A DNA stretch of 64,000 nucleotides, from positions 171,995,741 to 172,059,740 of the forward strand of contig CM041465.1 in the NCBI GenBank assembly GCA_023213395.1. Reading direction: 5' to 3'. Source of the stretch: Cycas panzhihuaensis (lineage: Eukaryota > Cycadophyta). The position numbers and the translations under genes are program-made. Shown here piece by piece: positions 47,610 through 58,743 of the stretch; the stretch's first letter is position 1, and every line of letters begins with the position of its first letter. The notes under the pieces are model-generated. The model did no database searches and was not told the DNA's origin. It was given only the letters and a program-made list of their open reading frames with translations.

Positions 47610-48660
47610 GTAAATGTGGGGCAACACAGATTATCATTAGAAATAAATCCCCTCTCAAGGATAACCTTGTCCAACATAATATACTCGAACGTTGATGTAA
47701 TAATCTTCACTTGGATGTAATGGTGCCATGCCTTGTATGTACTCAATTCTTTGGAAATACTCTAATAGACATGTAACCATATAATGTTCTCTACACCTAA
47801 TACTTGTCCATTCAACTCAGCCATATTCCTTTGATTAAACTAAGAGGTTGAGCCACTTGAACCATGTGAATCACCTCTTCAAGTCTTCGTTAAGGAACAC
47901 AGATACAATATGATACCCAACTATCTAAAGTTGCTAAAGTAAGGATCAAATGAACCAAAAGATAGAGACTAGTGCAAATATCTCATCATACCTTAATCCT
48001 TCTTCTACTAGAGATCACTTGCATAACAAACTTACCAACTTGAAAGCTGACTAGGTTCTTTGCTTCAATATAACTCTCTATTATAAATCTATACTCACTG
48101 GAATATTGGTATCTATCTCAAGCTTTGACTAGCATGTTGATCCACAATCTTCCATCATTTTATAGGTCTTTAACTATCAATAGAACATGGGGTTGTAATC
48201 CATGTCTTATCATCTAACAGCTCCTCATCATCAACCTATCACTAAGTCCTACTTCTGTCTTAAGTACAATGTTAGGCAAACAAACCTCTACACCTATCGA
48301 ATAATGACTTGGAAAAGTGAAGCAATGAAGGATAAAACCTATAATCAAATGATACTCAGCATGGTACATCAATAACTCTTCAATTGAACATATAGACTGA
48401 TCACAACACATTTTTCCTGTAGATCATACTATTTGTAAGCTAAACAATCCATATGCTTCAAACACTTGTAATCCTACTGCTACAATCTTCATCCAAGATG
48501 TGTGCACTCCAATGCACCAAAGGAAATAAATGGAAGGCTTTTGACTTGGTCCAAAAACATAACAAGAGGGGAATAAATGCCACGAATAGTCATAAAAAGG
48601 GTACCCATACTTGTTCGCTATAGCTTCTACCATCAAACCATAGGAGGCAAACTATAACAT
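47610..48660 (-). pseudogene. Unrecognised coding region inside Element 4
   Basis: I do not recognise the family. The open pieces 48424-48636 and 48214-48411 are in the same frame, separated by one stop. They read YGYPFYDYSWHLFPSCYV, KPSIYFLWCIGVHTSW, then ELLMYHAEYHLIIGFIL and GVEVCLPNIVLKTEVGL. The frame continues with stops (LFIVKDL-type text, EYRFIIESYIEAKNLVSFQV) to about 47900. A different frame is readable up to the purine tract (ITSTFEYIMLDKVILERGF). Its place just before the 3' LTR suits either an extra retroelement ORF or captured host sequence. The predicted protein is aromatic-rich and not like Gag. Confidence 0.4.
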
Positions 48661-50314
48661 GTACCAAACCTCACTATCTGCATCATGATGCTCACCTACA
48701 ATGCAACCTTACAGGCCAACTATATATACAATGACAAAGACATCACTGATTTTAAGGCAATTCATCTTAGACCTTTCCATTAAACACTTTAAATTTTATT
48801 AAGCACTATGTTTTAGTTCCATATCAGACTTGTTCAGATATGCACCCATATTGAACGAGCATCAAACAGGCCACAAACTTCATGCTATGATCAGTCCAAC
48901 TAATCAAAGTATAATGATCCATCATAAATGACAACCACTCATACATGCAAAACTTAAACCTTATGTCACTTCATATACATCTAATATAATAGAACTCAAA
49001 TGAAAACAGAATGAACCACACTCATTTTTACTAAATCAACCACATAAATTGTGCAATGATCTATGCCACACTCAACCAGTAATAGAGTTTGTATTAACTT
49101 GTGGTTAAGGTATCTCAATCAAACTCACCCATTCTTGCCTATCATTGCCCTATCTTGCCCTCATACTGGCTCTTAACCTGGCTCTTAACCTACCCATCAA
49201 ACTCACCCTCAAACACGCCTTATTTCACCCTTAAGACATGCCCAAATCTTGCCCAATCTTGCCATGTAGGACACATGCAACAAGAAACTTATCATCGATC
49301 TCATATCTGCCATTTTTACCTATAAACTCCCTCATGTAAAACACATACTAGAGAGAATTAATTTACCTCATCACCACACCATGACATTACTTCAATAGCT
49401 CTCTTATGTAGTTACATGCAAAGAACTTAAAACTTGCATTATCTCTCATGCAATTGCATACAAGAGATTCTCACTTCACCATTTAAAACACTTTACCCCA
49501 TATTACCAACTCAAAATGCATACATCATCAAAAAAACATGCCTTAGCCCACTTTTATTTACATGTGATATAATACCATCTTGAAATAACATAATCCAAGA
49601 GGCAAGAGACTAAATATCACACAAAAAAAGATAATAAGGGCTTTTCTTGATCATGATTTTCAAGAGGCATTTGATATATCATATATGAGATGACTTTATA
49701 TGATGTATATCATGTAATATTATCAATGGGCGACTCGAACTTTATATTGAATGTGCTTTTACAAATATCAATGATGAAATTCAATATAATATTGAAATGA
49801 TATGAATGTCATCCAATATTAACAAAGGGAGAACATTAGTATATCGTGCACAAACTTCAGCATATAAAAATGGCAGTGGATCAAAGTAACTCACGGGTGA
49901 AAACACAGTTGTAACTAATATACGTCTCTGAATTAATTTCGAAGATATCAATACGGCTAATGGATGTTGCAAACTATATATAAATCCAAAAAGAATTTAT
50001 ATAAAATTCATTCAAAACTAGATTCATGCATACTGGTAATAGATTTAACATGCAGGCAATGTAGTATATCATGTAAGGGCAACTAGAATTCATGCGAATG
50101 ACAAACGATTATATAAAATACGTGTAGGTTTTAGTATAAAGAATAATGATGGATTTATCATATGGGCGGCTACACATCGAATTTATCATATACAAATGCA
50201 ATAAACACATAGAGATCACAGATACAGATGATTAAAATCCACAGGTAACTTCATTAATCAACTAATAGCATATATCAATACACAAACAGCTGGTGACAAT
50301 AATATTACATGCAC
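48661..50314. other. Internal non-coding part of Element 4
   Basis: No reading frame was recognised on either strand. A C-rich stretch at about 49100-49260 carries loosely repeated CTTGCCC and TCACCC words, including a 14-bp tandem (TGGCTCTTAACC). The open frames 49101-49325 and 49781-49972 look accidental. Confidence 0.45.
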
Positions 50315-50319
50315 ACTAC

Positions 50320-50743
50320 TGTTAGGATGTTAGATAATATAATGTAAACTTTATGTTTCTTAATATTATTATTTAGTCACATGTTTAAATTGTAATTTAA
50401 GTGATTATAATGTTTAAACTTAGGTTTATATTAATTAATTTGTAGATAGAACTGCATTCCAACGAACCTCTGTACTATTTATTCATCTCCTAGATTCATG
50501 GAGATGGTTCTAGGAATCTAGGAGGTCTATTCAAATGCCTGTTTAAAAGCTAGTTTCAGTTGTTGGTGGTTTTGTATAGTGGTTTCAATTCTTTATTAAT
50601 AAAATTAGCTTTAGAAGTGGTTTTTCTTCCCCATAAGGGGTTTTCCACGTGTCAATTGACGTGTACTTATGCAGTGTTAATTTTTGGTTATTTCTTGCTT
50701 CCATTGATCCTGTTAATGATGTACTTGTGCATATCCTCTCACA
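50320..50743 (+). repeat. 5' LTR of Element 5
   Basis: It aligns with 57300-57737 apart from one 14-bp gap near 50443. AATAAA near 50598 could serve polyadenylation. The open frames 50560-50766 and 57554-57748 are the same LTR sequence read through and are not genes. Confidence 0.95.
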
Positions 50744-50755
50744 TGGTATCAGAGC
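50744..50755 (+). promoter_or_regulatory. Primer-binding site, Element 5
   Basis: TGGTATCAGAGC is a perfect initiator-Met PBS, directly adjoining the LTR end CACA. Confidence 0.96.
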
Positions 50756-50764
50756 TGTATGAAT

Positions 50765-51150
50765 GAAACTAGATACCCAAAGGGTATTCCATCCCTGGAA
50801 CCTCACAAACTGTAATGTATTCTTTATTTCCTATTTCTTTGGGCATCAAATGAAATACAATCTCCTGCTCACCAATAGGACCTAACTTCCCTCGATAAGG
50901 TTCAATTTTAATATTCATAGCAAAAACATCCCCAACATCATCTTGAGACCAATTGAAGCTAATTTGCGGTATTGTAAAATTGTGAAGGATAGTTTTTTTT
51001 TTTTTTTAGGGGTTTACTAATGTAAGTTATACCCAAGTCCATCTCTAATGGAATGAGGCAAGCTTCTGGGGTAGTTACATGTGCTTCTTGGCTAGCATAC
51101 AGCGAATCTGGAATTATTGCCTTCCAAGTTTTTAGCAAGATGAAAGAGTA
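50765..51150 (-). pseudogene. Captured fragment resembling an MSP/ASH domain (HYDIN/CFAP/DLEC1-type) in Element 5 leader
   Basis: The minus strand reads IIPDSLYASQEAHVTTPEAC then LEMDLGITYISKP. After a frame change at the 15-base T run (50993-51007) it continues LHNFTIPQISFNWSQDDVG, MNIKIEPYRGKLGPIGEQE, VFHLMPKEI and CEVPGMEYPL. The pattern LDFG..YI.KP, L.N.T, F.W, I.P..G.L.P, V.F.P, V.G..YPL is that of the immunoglobulin-like MSP/ASH domains of ciliary and spindle proteins. About 110 codons are open with only the homopolymer shift. It is antisense to the element, directly after the PBS. The exact gene cannot be named; another Ig-like host protein is possible. Confidence 0.45.
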
Positions 51151-51399
51151 TGAAATGGGTAGATTTGCAACATGCCTGCAACCTGTTTATATTGGATAAG
51201 TTGAAACATACGCTTATGGCCAATGAAGCCCTTCCATGAACCAAGCCCTGCTTCCCACCACCCTCTCGCCCAATCGCCCTGCCATGGTGGAACATACGCT
51301 TCCTTTACGTGATATCCACGTAAGCTACTTTTTTGTGTGGACTATTCTTTTTCCGGTCCTGTCGCCTAGTCTCCTCTTTACAGATCGTCCATTCCAATT

Positions 51400-51720
51400 G
51401 CTCTAAGAGCCTCAGCTGCCTCATGACGAGGACGAGAACGAGAACCCCAACACCATCGTAGACCTACAACAAGAGCAAAGAGAATGAGAACGAGAATGGG
51501 GATGAGAACCCCAACACCATCTGCCTTGGAGATAACCCTCACTGCCACAGAGATAACCAGATCGAAGATGCCGCTGCTGTTGAAGCAACAAAGATGAGTC
51601 GAAGAGTCAGACCTGCGAACGCCATCAACTGGACCTCCAAGCCTGCAAACCTACATACGAAGACGCCACCGCCATCACAAATGACCAGGTAGGGTTTACG
51701 CTCATACCCCCCCTTGGACC
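51400..51720. other. G+C-rich gene-like stretch in Element 5 leader
   Basis: CpG- and GA-rich sequence (GACGAGGACGAGAACGAGAA) gives open frames on both strands, for example minus 51539-51724 and a charged plus frame with NENENGDENPN. No family is recognised. Composition unlike the neighbours suggests captured host sequence (5' exon or UTR), but it may simply be low-complexity DNA. Confidence 0.3.
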
Positions 51721-51734
51721 CCAAAAATCATAAA

Positions 51735-52830
51735 ATTTGATTTTTTTTTTTTTTTTTTAAAAACTTCGTCGGGTCTACGTTTAGGTTTAGGTTTAGTTTT
51801 TTTGTTTTTTCTTTTTTAATTTTAATTTAAATCAAACCTAAGCATGCCCCCCCCCCCCCCCTTATCACTTTTTTATTTAAATAAATCAAGCCCCCCCCCC
51901 CCCTTTTATAAGACTTTGATTTAGATAAATAATACCTTAATTTAATTAAAACCTAAACTCCCCCCCTTTTTAGCATTTTTTGATGAAACATAAGCTCAAC
52001 CCCCCCTTTTTTCCTTATTATTTTTTTGATTTAATTCCTTATTATATATTTGATTTAAACCAAATACAACCTCCTCTTTTCTATTATACTTTGATTTTAA
52101 TTTAATCAACACACCCCCATCCCTTATCATTTTTTTTATACAATAAAATTACACCCCCTTAATCTCTATTATAAACTTTAGCGACTCTTATACTTTATGT
52201 AATTTCTTTCACTATAATTAGTACATAAACAAACCCTCCTATCACTACATTCTAATGTTTAAATCACTTCAAATTAACATAGTTAATTTTAGGTAAATTA
52301 AAATTAACCTTTTCCCTATTATATTTAATTTATAAATCAACTTCATTCCTTTTTATTATACTTTTTTTATTACATTTATTACTAGTTCCTCCCAACACTT
52401 TATTATTTATTTATAAATTAACATTTTCTCTCCTTTCCACACTTAATTTACAGATTTTAATTATGCCATTTAATCTTTAAAATTACACATCTATTTCTTA
52501 AAATAAAAAGGGAAACTAAATACCTTAGTTATAAAAATTTTGTCTTAAGTAAAACATTTTTTTTTAAAGGGAAACTGTTTATTTTTCAAATTAAGGGAAA
52601 TTCTTTATTTTGAAAGGGATTGTTTACTTGTAAGATTAAAGGGGATTAACTCTTTAAGGGGGACTGATTATTTTTAGGTTAAGGGGGACTATTTGCTTAA
52701 GAACATATAATTTCTTTAAGATATGTTTTAATCAACTTGGGACTTTTCATTAGAGTAAGAGTAACTAATTTATTTATCAAAGGGGGACTATTTTTATAAA
52801 AGAATTATTTATAAAAAAGGGACTACTTAA
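51735..52830 (+). repeat. C-tract array followed by G-tract array in Element 5 leader
   Basis: From about 51840 to 52160, runs of 5-15 C recur every 50-60 bp, each followed by T-rich sequence (CCCTTAT.ATTTTTTGATTTAA is the loose unit). From about 52505 to 52830 the strand asymmetry flips: AAGGGGGACT or close variants (AAAGGGAAACT, TAAGGGGGACTATTT) recur about ten times. The two halves are roughly complementary in composition, so RNA from this leader could fold back on a large scale. There are no genes here. Confidence 0.7.
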
Positions 52831-53018
52831 GGCAATATTTTAAGTAGTTATTTATTTATTCAATCTGTTTATAAACACATGATTTTTTTTCTTAAATATA
52901 ATTAATGCATACTAGAATACCTTCTTGAATTATATCTGTTAACATGATTAGTGCATTTTACTAAGTGATTATTTTTTCAATCACCTTCAATCTATAATCA
53001 AACCTCAACACTCCCAAT

Positions 53019-54060
53019 ATGGCATTAATGCCAGGTACAACCACCTGCATTCTAATTCTAGTATTAACCAGCTTAAACTATACTGACTGGAGGAATCGCA
53101 TATCCCATCAGCTTAAACAGTAAAAGATATAGTGATATGTGATAGGTGAATTTCAAAAACCAAAAGTAGATGCTACTGAGAGTCTTATAGTATATCTGAT
53201 GAACTCAGATACCACCTTAGGCACCATATTAAACTCACTCTCACTAGAAATTAGTTAGTAGTTTTCTGAAAAAGATGACTTAGCCACTGTCTGGAAAACC
53301 TTACAAGAAAAATATGACAAGGTTGATACACATTAAGTGGCTATCTTAGAATAGCAATTGTATAACCTGACCTTTGATGACTTTTTAAACGTTGAGGATT
53401 TTTTAACTAAAATTTAATCAGTTAATAAAGACCTAGATAACTACATCAAATCTAAAACCAAAGAAGGTGATGTTGAAATAATAACTACATATATTAGAGA
53501 CGATGATGCACTCCTATGTCTTGCAGTAAACAAACTACCAATATACTTTAATCTCTTCAAAACTACCAGACAACAAGCTAGTAGCCCACCTATAACATTC
53601 AATCAGTTGACAAACTAACTAATTAAACATCAGACAATGTTAATTCAAACAGGTGCATTAAAAGATCCCTCACAAACTTTATTTTCTAAAACTAAGTCAC
53701 AATTTAAAAATAAACAACTGAACAATAATTTTCATAATAATTCAAAATTTTAGAAACCTCATAGAGGTTCACCATCTAATTCACAAAATAATGTTAAATA
53801 TTCTGGTCCAACTAAATACCAGAACACTTCTAATCAATTCTTTTCTAATAGGAACAACATAACTTCTTCTCAGAACACTAGTTGTGCCTATTGTCATAAA
53901 AGAGGCCATACTATTAATATCTGTAGAAGCAGAATAGCTTCAGAAGCATGGAAAGCTTCCAAGGGATTGCAAAATAAACCTCAATCCCATTCTCAATCAC
54001 GACCCTAAAATCGTCAATTTCATAATCGTTCTTTAACAGCAACAACTTTTGCGTATGTTA
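53019..54060 (+). pseudogene. Element 5 gag pseudogene
   Basis: The ATG at 53019 begins MALMPG and is in frame with all of pol. Gag text includes LNYTDWRNRISHQLKQ, EKDDLATVWKTLQEKYDKV, LYNLTFDDF, TYIRDDDALLCLAVNKLP, an Asn/Gln-rich linker and an intact zinc knuckle CAYCHKRGHTINIC (53883-53924). About ten stops interrupt it, as in KQ-stop-K and DTH-stop-V, where CAA, CAG or TGG is expected. Frame is never lost. This Gag belongs to a different copia lineage from Elements 1, 2 and 6. Confidence 0.92.
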
Positions 54061-57000
54061 CTCCTTTAAATCAACCACCACAGTAGATCCTTGACTCTGG
54101 TGTGTCCCATCATATGACTAGACACTAGAAAAATTTAATCACTTATCAATCTAAAATAAACTCTGAAGAAGAGATTTTTTTCAGAAATGGTAATCAACTT
54201 AAATTTAAAGGATCTGGTGATGTTACCCTAAAAGATGGTTCAATCAAGGACATCTTTTACGTACCTAGTTTATTACCAAACCTACTCTCAGTCTATTAAA
54301 TCTGCTAGAAAGACCTTATCGTCGAATTCTAGAAAAATAAATTTATCATAAAGGTTCTATTAAACAAATTTAGATGTATTACTTTAGGACCTGTTGATCA
54401 TAACACAAGTCTCTATAGTCTAACCAGTCTTCAAAATAATAAATCAAAATCTTTTAGTGCCTTTATTACTAAATCTGACTCAGTTAGCAACCTTTGGCAT
54501 GCAAGATTTGGCCATACAAGTTATAGCAAATTATAATATTTAAAGAAGCATGAAATGGTCCATGGTTTACTACCCTTAAACAATGTTTATGGTGTTTGAG
54601 AAGCATGTGTGACAGGTAAACAACACATGGAACCATTTCCATATAAAACTTAATACAGAGCAACTACTCCACTTGAACTTGTCCACTCTGACATATGTGG
54701 ATCCTTTCATATAACATCATACTTAGGTTCTTGTTATTTTGTTACATTCATAGATGATTATTCAAGAAAATGTTTAGTTTATATGCTCAAAATACATAGT
54801 CAAGTGTTTGATATTTTCGTTAAATATAAAATATTAGTTGAAAATCAATCAAATTCAAGAATCAAAATATTTCGATCTGATAATGCTAAGGAATATTTAA
54901 GTGGAAAATTTACTTCTTTCTACAAATCACATGAAATTCGGTTCTAAAATTCTGTTGCTTACACACCTCAATAAAATAGTGTTGCTGAATGCAAAAACTG
55001 TACTCTTGTTAAAATGACTCGTTGCATGTTACATGCAAAGAATCTACATTTAAAATTATGGGCAGAAGCAATTAACTACTCTAATTATTTATTAAATCGT
55101 TTACCTAGTAAATGGCTACAGAACGTTACTCAAGAACAAAAATGGTCTGGAAGAAAACCATTTATCAATCACTTATGAATCTTTGGCAGTATTGCATGGG
55201 GACACATCCCTCACAAAAAATATAAAAAATTAAACAAAAAAAGTCAAAAATACATCTTCGTTGGATACAGCGAAGAGAGTAAAGCCTATAGACTCTCAGA
55301 TCCAGTTACACATAACATTTATATTTTGCGTGATATAATATTTGATGAAGAAATATCTTCTTCAACATCTACTTATGTAGAACTTCCTATTAAAAATTTG
55401 TTAACCCACACTTGTTTGGTTAACCCTTCTGAAAAACAAGCTGATTCAGAAGTTATAGAATCTTTATCAACTCAAGTCTAAAATTGGACTCTATCTAAAT
55501 GCACTGAAACAGATCCTTCTCTTCAGGCTAGTTCATCAAATCAACCTGCATCTGTAGATACAATTACTCACAAGTAATCTATTTGGGCAACCAAAATGCT
55601 TGCTGATGCTGGATCTGATATAGGTAATCCTACCGATTCCATATGCACACGTGCATAAAAACTACATGCTAATTTTGCCTTAATGGAAAAAATAATGGAC
55701 AATAATAATCCCAAAACATTCAAACAAGCTAGCAATAATCTTATATGGTAGAATGCTATGTAGACTAAATTTGCTACCTTAATTAAAAATTCAACCTGGG
55801 ATCTTGTTTCTCTCCCACCTGGAAAAAATGTTATTGACTGTAAATGGGTTTATAGGACTAAATATAACTCAATAGACATAGTGGAAAACTATAAAGCTCG
55901 CCTTGTTACAAAAGGAATTTATCAAATAGATAGTATTGATTATAATGAAACCTTTGCCCCTGTTGCAAAGATGAACACAATCAAGACAATTATTACTCTT
56001 GCAGCTAAATTTGGTTGAGAAATCCACCAAATGGATGTTAAGAGTGCTTTCTTGAATGGTGATCTCAAAGAAGAGATCTATATGTCACAGCCACATGGAT
56101 TTATTGAAAATCTTAATTTAGTTTACAAATTTAAAAAATCCATTTACGGTTTAAAATAAGCTCATCGAGCTTGGCATATCAAAGTCGATGATTATTTAAT
56201 TCACATTGGATACATTAGATGTATTAGTGATCCAAATCTTTATTTTAAACATGAAAATAAAAATCTTACTATTCTAATTCTCTATGTTGATGATATTATT
56301 ATTACTGGATCATCAATTCATAATATTCATCATCTAAAATCAACTTTAATGAACAAATTTGAAATGACTAATTTAGGTCTATTACATTACTTTTTTGGTT
56401 TACAAGTTTATTAAAATCATTCAAATATAACAATATCTCAACCTAAGTATATTCTAGACTTAATACGACAGTTTAACATGGAAAATGCTAAACCCGTATC
56501 AAATCCATTACAATCAGGAGTTAAACTATCTATTGATTGTCCAACTCTGTTATATGATCCAACTCTATACAGACAACTCATTGGTAGTCTAATCTATCTT
56601 ACTCACACCCGCCCTAACATTTCTTATGCTATTGTTTTATGTTCTCGTTATATGCAACAACCACACGAATCTCACTAGAAAGCTACTAAACATATCTTAC
56701 GTTATCTAAAGCATACTATCTTTTATAGACTAACTTATAATTTTTATAATAAACCACTAACGTTAACTGGATATAGTGATTCCGATTGGGCAGGTGATTT
56801 AAATAATCATAAATCTACTTTAGGTTATGTATTTTTTATAGATTCCTCACCTATTACTTGGTCTAGCAAAAAAATACAGGCACTAGCTTTATCTACAACT
56901 GAAGCTGAATATCGAGCATTGGTTAAAGCTGGTAAAGAAGCAATATGGTTTAAATCACTACTAAATGAAATTAATCTATCTCTAAACTCTTCCATTGAAA

Positions 57001-57251
57001 TTATAGTTGATAACCAAGGTGCAATTACTATAGCTACTAATCCTATTACACATTCTAGGACTAAGCATATTGAATTACATCAACACTTTATTCGTAATTT
57101 AGTTACTGATAATCTTGTTTCTTTGTCTTGTTATCCAACAGATTTACAGATTGCTAACATACTTACAAAGTCTCTAACTGAAGTTAAATTCTTAAACCTC
57201 AGAGATTTATTGCAGATAAAAGAAGTCTCCATCAAAGGGGGATCATCGTGA
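54061..57251 (+). pseudogene. Element 5 pol (protease, integrase, RT, RNase H), frame intact but stop-riddled
   Basis: This is continuous with gag in one frame to TGA at 57249-57251. The protease reads ILDSGVSHHMT (near 54090). The HHCC region is LWHARFGHTSYSKL (54492). The integrase core VHSDICG (about 54680), FIDDYSRKCLVYM, RSDNAKEYL (about 54873) and VAECKN keeps both Asp and the Glu. RT shows [43 protein letters not shown] (about 56030) and an intact YVDDIIITG (56283). RNase H shows TGYSDSDWAGD, STTEAEYRALV and VDNQGAI. About 20 stops include 54972-54974 (in TPQQNS) and 56157-56159 (in GLKQAHRAW), both CAA to TAA. The last 110 codons (56919-57251) are open. Confidence 0.94.
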
Positions 57252-57290
57252 TGAAGCTCTTCTTTCCTCTCCAGTATAAAAGTTTACATT

Positions 57291-57299
57291 AAAGGAGGA
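57291..57299 (+). promoter_or_regulatory. Polypurine tract, Element 5
   Basis: AAAGGAGGA lies directly before the 3' LTR (TGTTAGGATATT). Confidence 0.88.
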
Positions 57300-57737
57300 T
57301 GTTAGGATATTAGATAATATAATGTAAACTTTATGTTTCTTAATGTTATTATTTAGTCACATGTTTAAATTGTAATTTAAGTAATTATAATGTTTAAACT
57401 TAGGTTTATATTAATTAATTTGTGGATGGTCATTGAAATATAGAACTGTATTCCAACGAACCTCCGTACTATTTATTCATCTCCTAGATTCATAGAGATG
57501 GTTCCAGGAATCTAGGAGGTCTATCCAAATGACTATTTAAAGGCTAGTTTCAGTTGTTGGTGGTTTTGTATAGTGGTTTTAGTTCTTTATTAATAAAATT
57601 AGCTTTAGAGGCGATTTTTCTTCCCTATAAGGGGTTTTCCACTTGTCAATTAACATGTACTTGTGCAGTGTTAATTTCTGGTTATTTCCTGCTTCCATTG
57701 ATCCTGTTAATGATGTACTTGTGCCTATTCTCTCACA
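57300..57737 (+). repeat. 3' LTR of Element 5
   Basis: It is the partner of 50320-50743, 14 bp longer because of a segment near 57425-57438, and is followed by the duplication ACTAC. Differences are few and mainly transitions. Confidence 0.95.
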
Positions 57738-57742
57738 ACTAC

Positions 57743-58407
57743 GAATAGATGATAATCATAGTTGGGTGACACTATGAGAAATATTTTAGCTCAAGATGAT
57801 AATCATTGTGATGGGAGGATAGCATATAGATATATGATTAAAATATCACAAATTTAATATGAATAAATTCACTTTAAAATATATTCATTGCCCGCATAGA
57901 ATAAAATTCTAACTGATAGTATATATAGCTTAAATATACATCATGCCAGTAATTGATATATATTCAAACCCTAAAATAATCAAGGAGTGATCAAAATATA
58001 TTTTATAAGAGCATACCTTTATATTGACTATAATATTGACTTCACGGCACTACAATGGAATAGCTAGGGTTTCTGCACTCTCCCACCAGAAATAGAGGGC
58101 TAGCAATTGACTCTAGGACATGCAAACTCAATGGCAATGTTAAATAGGGATCTGGCACCTTTAGTAGATTTAAATGGCTCTCACATGGCTAGAAATAAAG
58201 TCAAAACTCATCCACACACCTCCATATAGATCATAATACTTGTAAATAATAAATAGAAGGCTCTCAAGATTCTCAACGATCACCTGCAGTATTATGGTTG
58301 TTCTATAGGGTTGTCGAGTATGTCAATCCACTAAGGGCAAGTTAGCATGACCTGGCACCATCGATTGGACCTCTGACAATATTCATTTGCCTATGCATGA
58401 CCTACAA
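57743..58407 (-). other. Element 4 leader (between its PBS and the Element 5 insertion)
   Basis: No gene was recognised on either strand. In element orientation it follows the PBS and would be transcript leader. Confidence 0.6.
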
Positions 58408-58419
58408 GCTCTAATACCA
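58408..58419 (-). promoter_or_regulatory. Primer-binding site, Element 4
   Basis: The minus strand reads TGGTATTAGAGC, one C-to-T change from the initiator-Met PBS, flush with the 5' LTR end. Confidence 0.93.
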
Positions 58420-58743
58420 TGTTAGAAAATGTAACTAAAGTAAATAAGGCCAATGACATCTTTCACATCGGGCAGATAAGAAGCAAGAACGGATACACGA
58501 GACACCATATTGTCATGGGAAACCCTTATGGGTGAAAACCCACAAATAAATAATATTTCATATTATGGCAAAATGATGATATTACAAAGGTATACTTTGA
58601 TCTATATTTATAGATCTAAAGTACCAAATATAATTACAATTACATCTATCATCTCACTACAATCGAGGATATTCATCCATATAATTAGGCATAAAAATAT
58701 GAGGCCCACTTTATATTAGGTGGTATGGTCACATATTTTAACA
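58420..58743 (-). repeat. 5' LTR of Element 4
   Basis: It is bounded TGTTAGAAAATG ... TTTTAACA on the plus strand and followed by ATTTT, the target duplication. The open frame 58510-58719 on the plus strand is chance. Confidence 0.95.

Larger units (their letters stand above)
50320..57737 (+). mobile_element. Element 5: complete Ty1/copia retrotransposon, 7418 bp
   Basis: LTRs at 50320-50743 (424 bp) and 57300-57737 (438 bp) start TGTTAGGAT and end CTCTCACA, flanked by the perfect duplication ACTAC (50315-50319 and 57738-57742). The PBS TGGTATCAGAGC is flush with the 5' LTR and AAAGGAGGA precedes the 3' LTR. One gag-pol frame fills 53019-57251. The leader (2.26 kb) holds a captured gene fragment and a striking C-rich then G-rich repeat zone. 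The LTR length difference is a 14-bp segment (GGTCATTGAAATA region) present only in the 3' copy. It is the youngest visible insertion in the nest by position. Confidence 0.96.
47274..58743 (-). mobile_element. Element 4: minus-strand LTR element nested in Element 6 and split by Element 5
   Basis: 324-bp LTRs lie at 47274-47597 and 58420-58743, flanked by ATTTC (47269-47273) and ATTTT (58744-58748), a duplication with one C/T change. On the minus strand the PBS TGGTATTAGAGC (58408-58419) abuts the 5' LTR, and AAGGGGGGA (47598 onward) is the purine tract before the 3' LTR. The left LTR start has decayed to TATCAGA where the right has TGTTAGA. Without Element 5 it is about 4.05 kb and has no recognisable gag or pol, so it is a non-autonomous element. 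An unidentified open region lies near its 3' end. Confidence 0.93.

Noticed and set aside
50585-50806. Minus-strand frame across the Element 5 LTR/PBS
   Set aside because: Spans the LTR end and PBS, so it is chance; the meaningful minus-strand frame begins beyond it.
57554-57748. Plus-strand open frame near 57.6 kb
   Set aside because: It is LTR sequence, the same frame seen at 50560 in the 5' LTR.
47274-58743. Treating the 324-bp repeats as ends of one autonomous 11.5-kb element
   Set aside because: The pol between them is on the opposite strand and belongs to Element 5, which has its own LTRs and target duplication; Element 4 itself is about 4 kb and has no pol.
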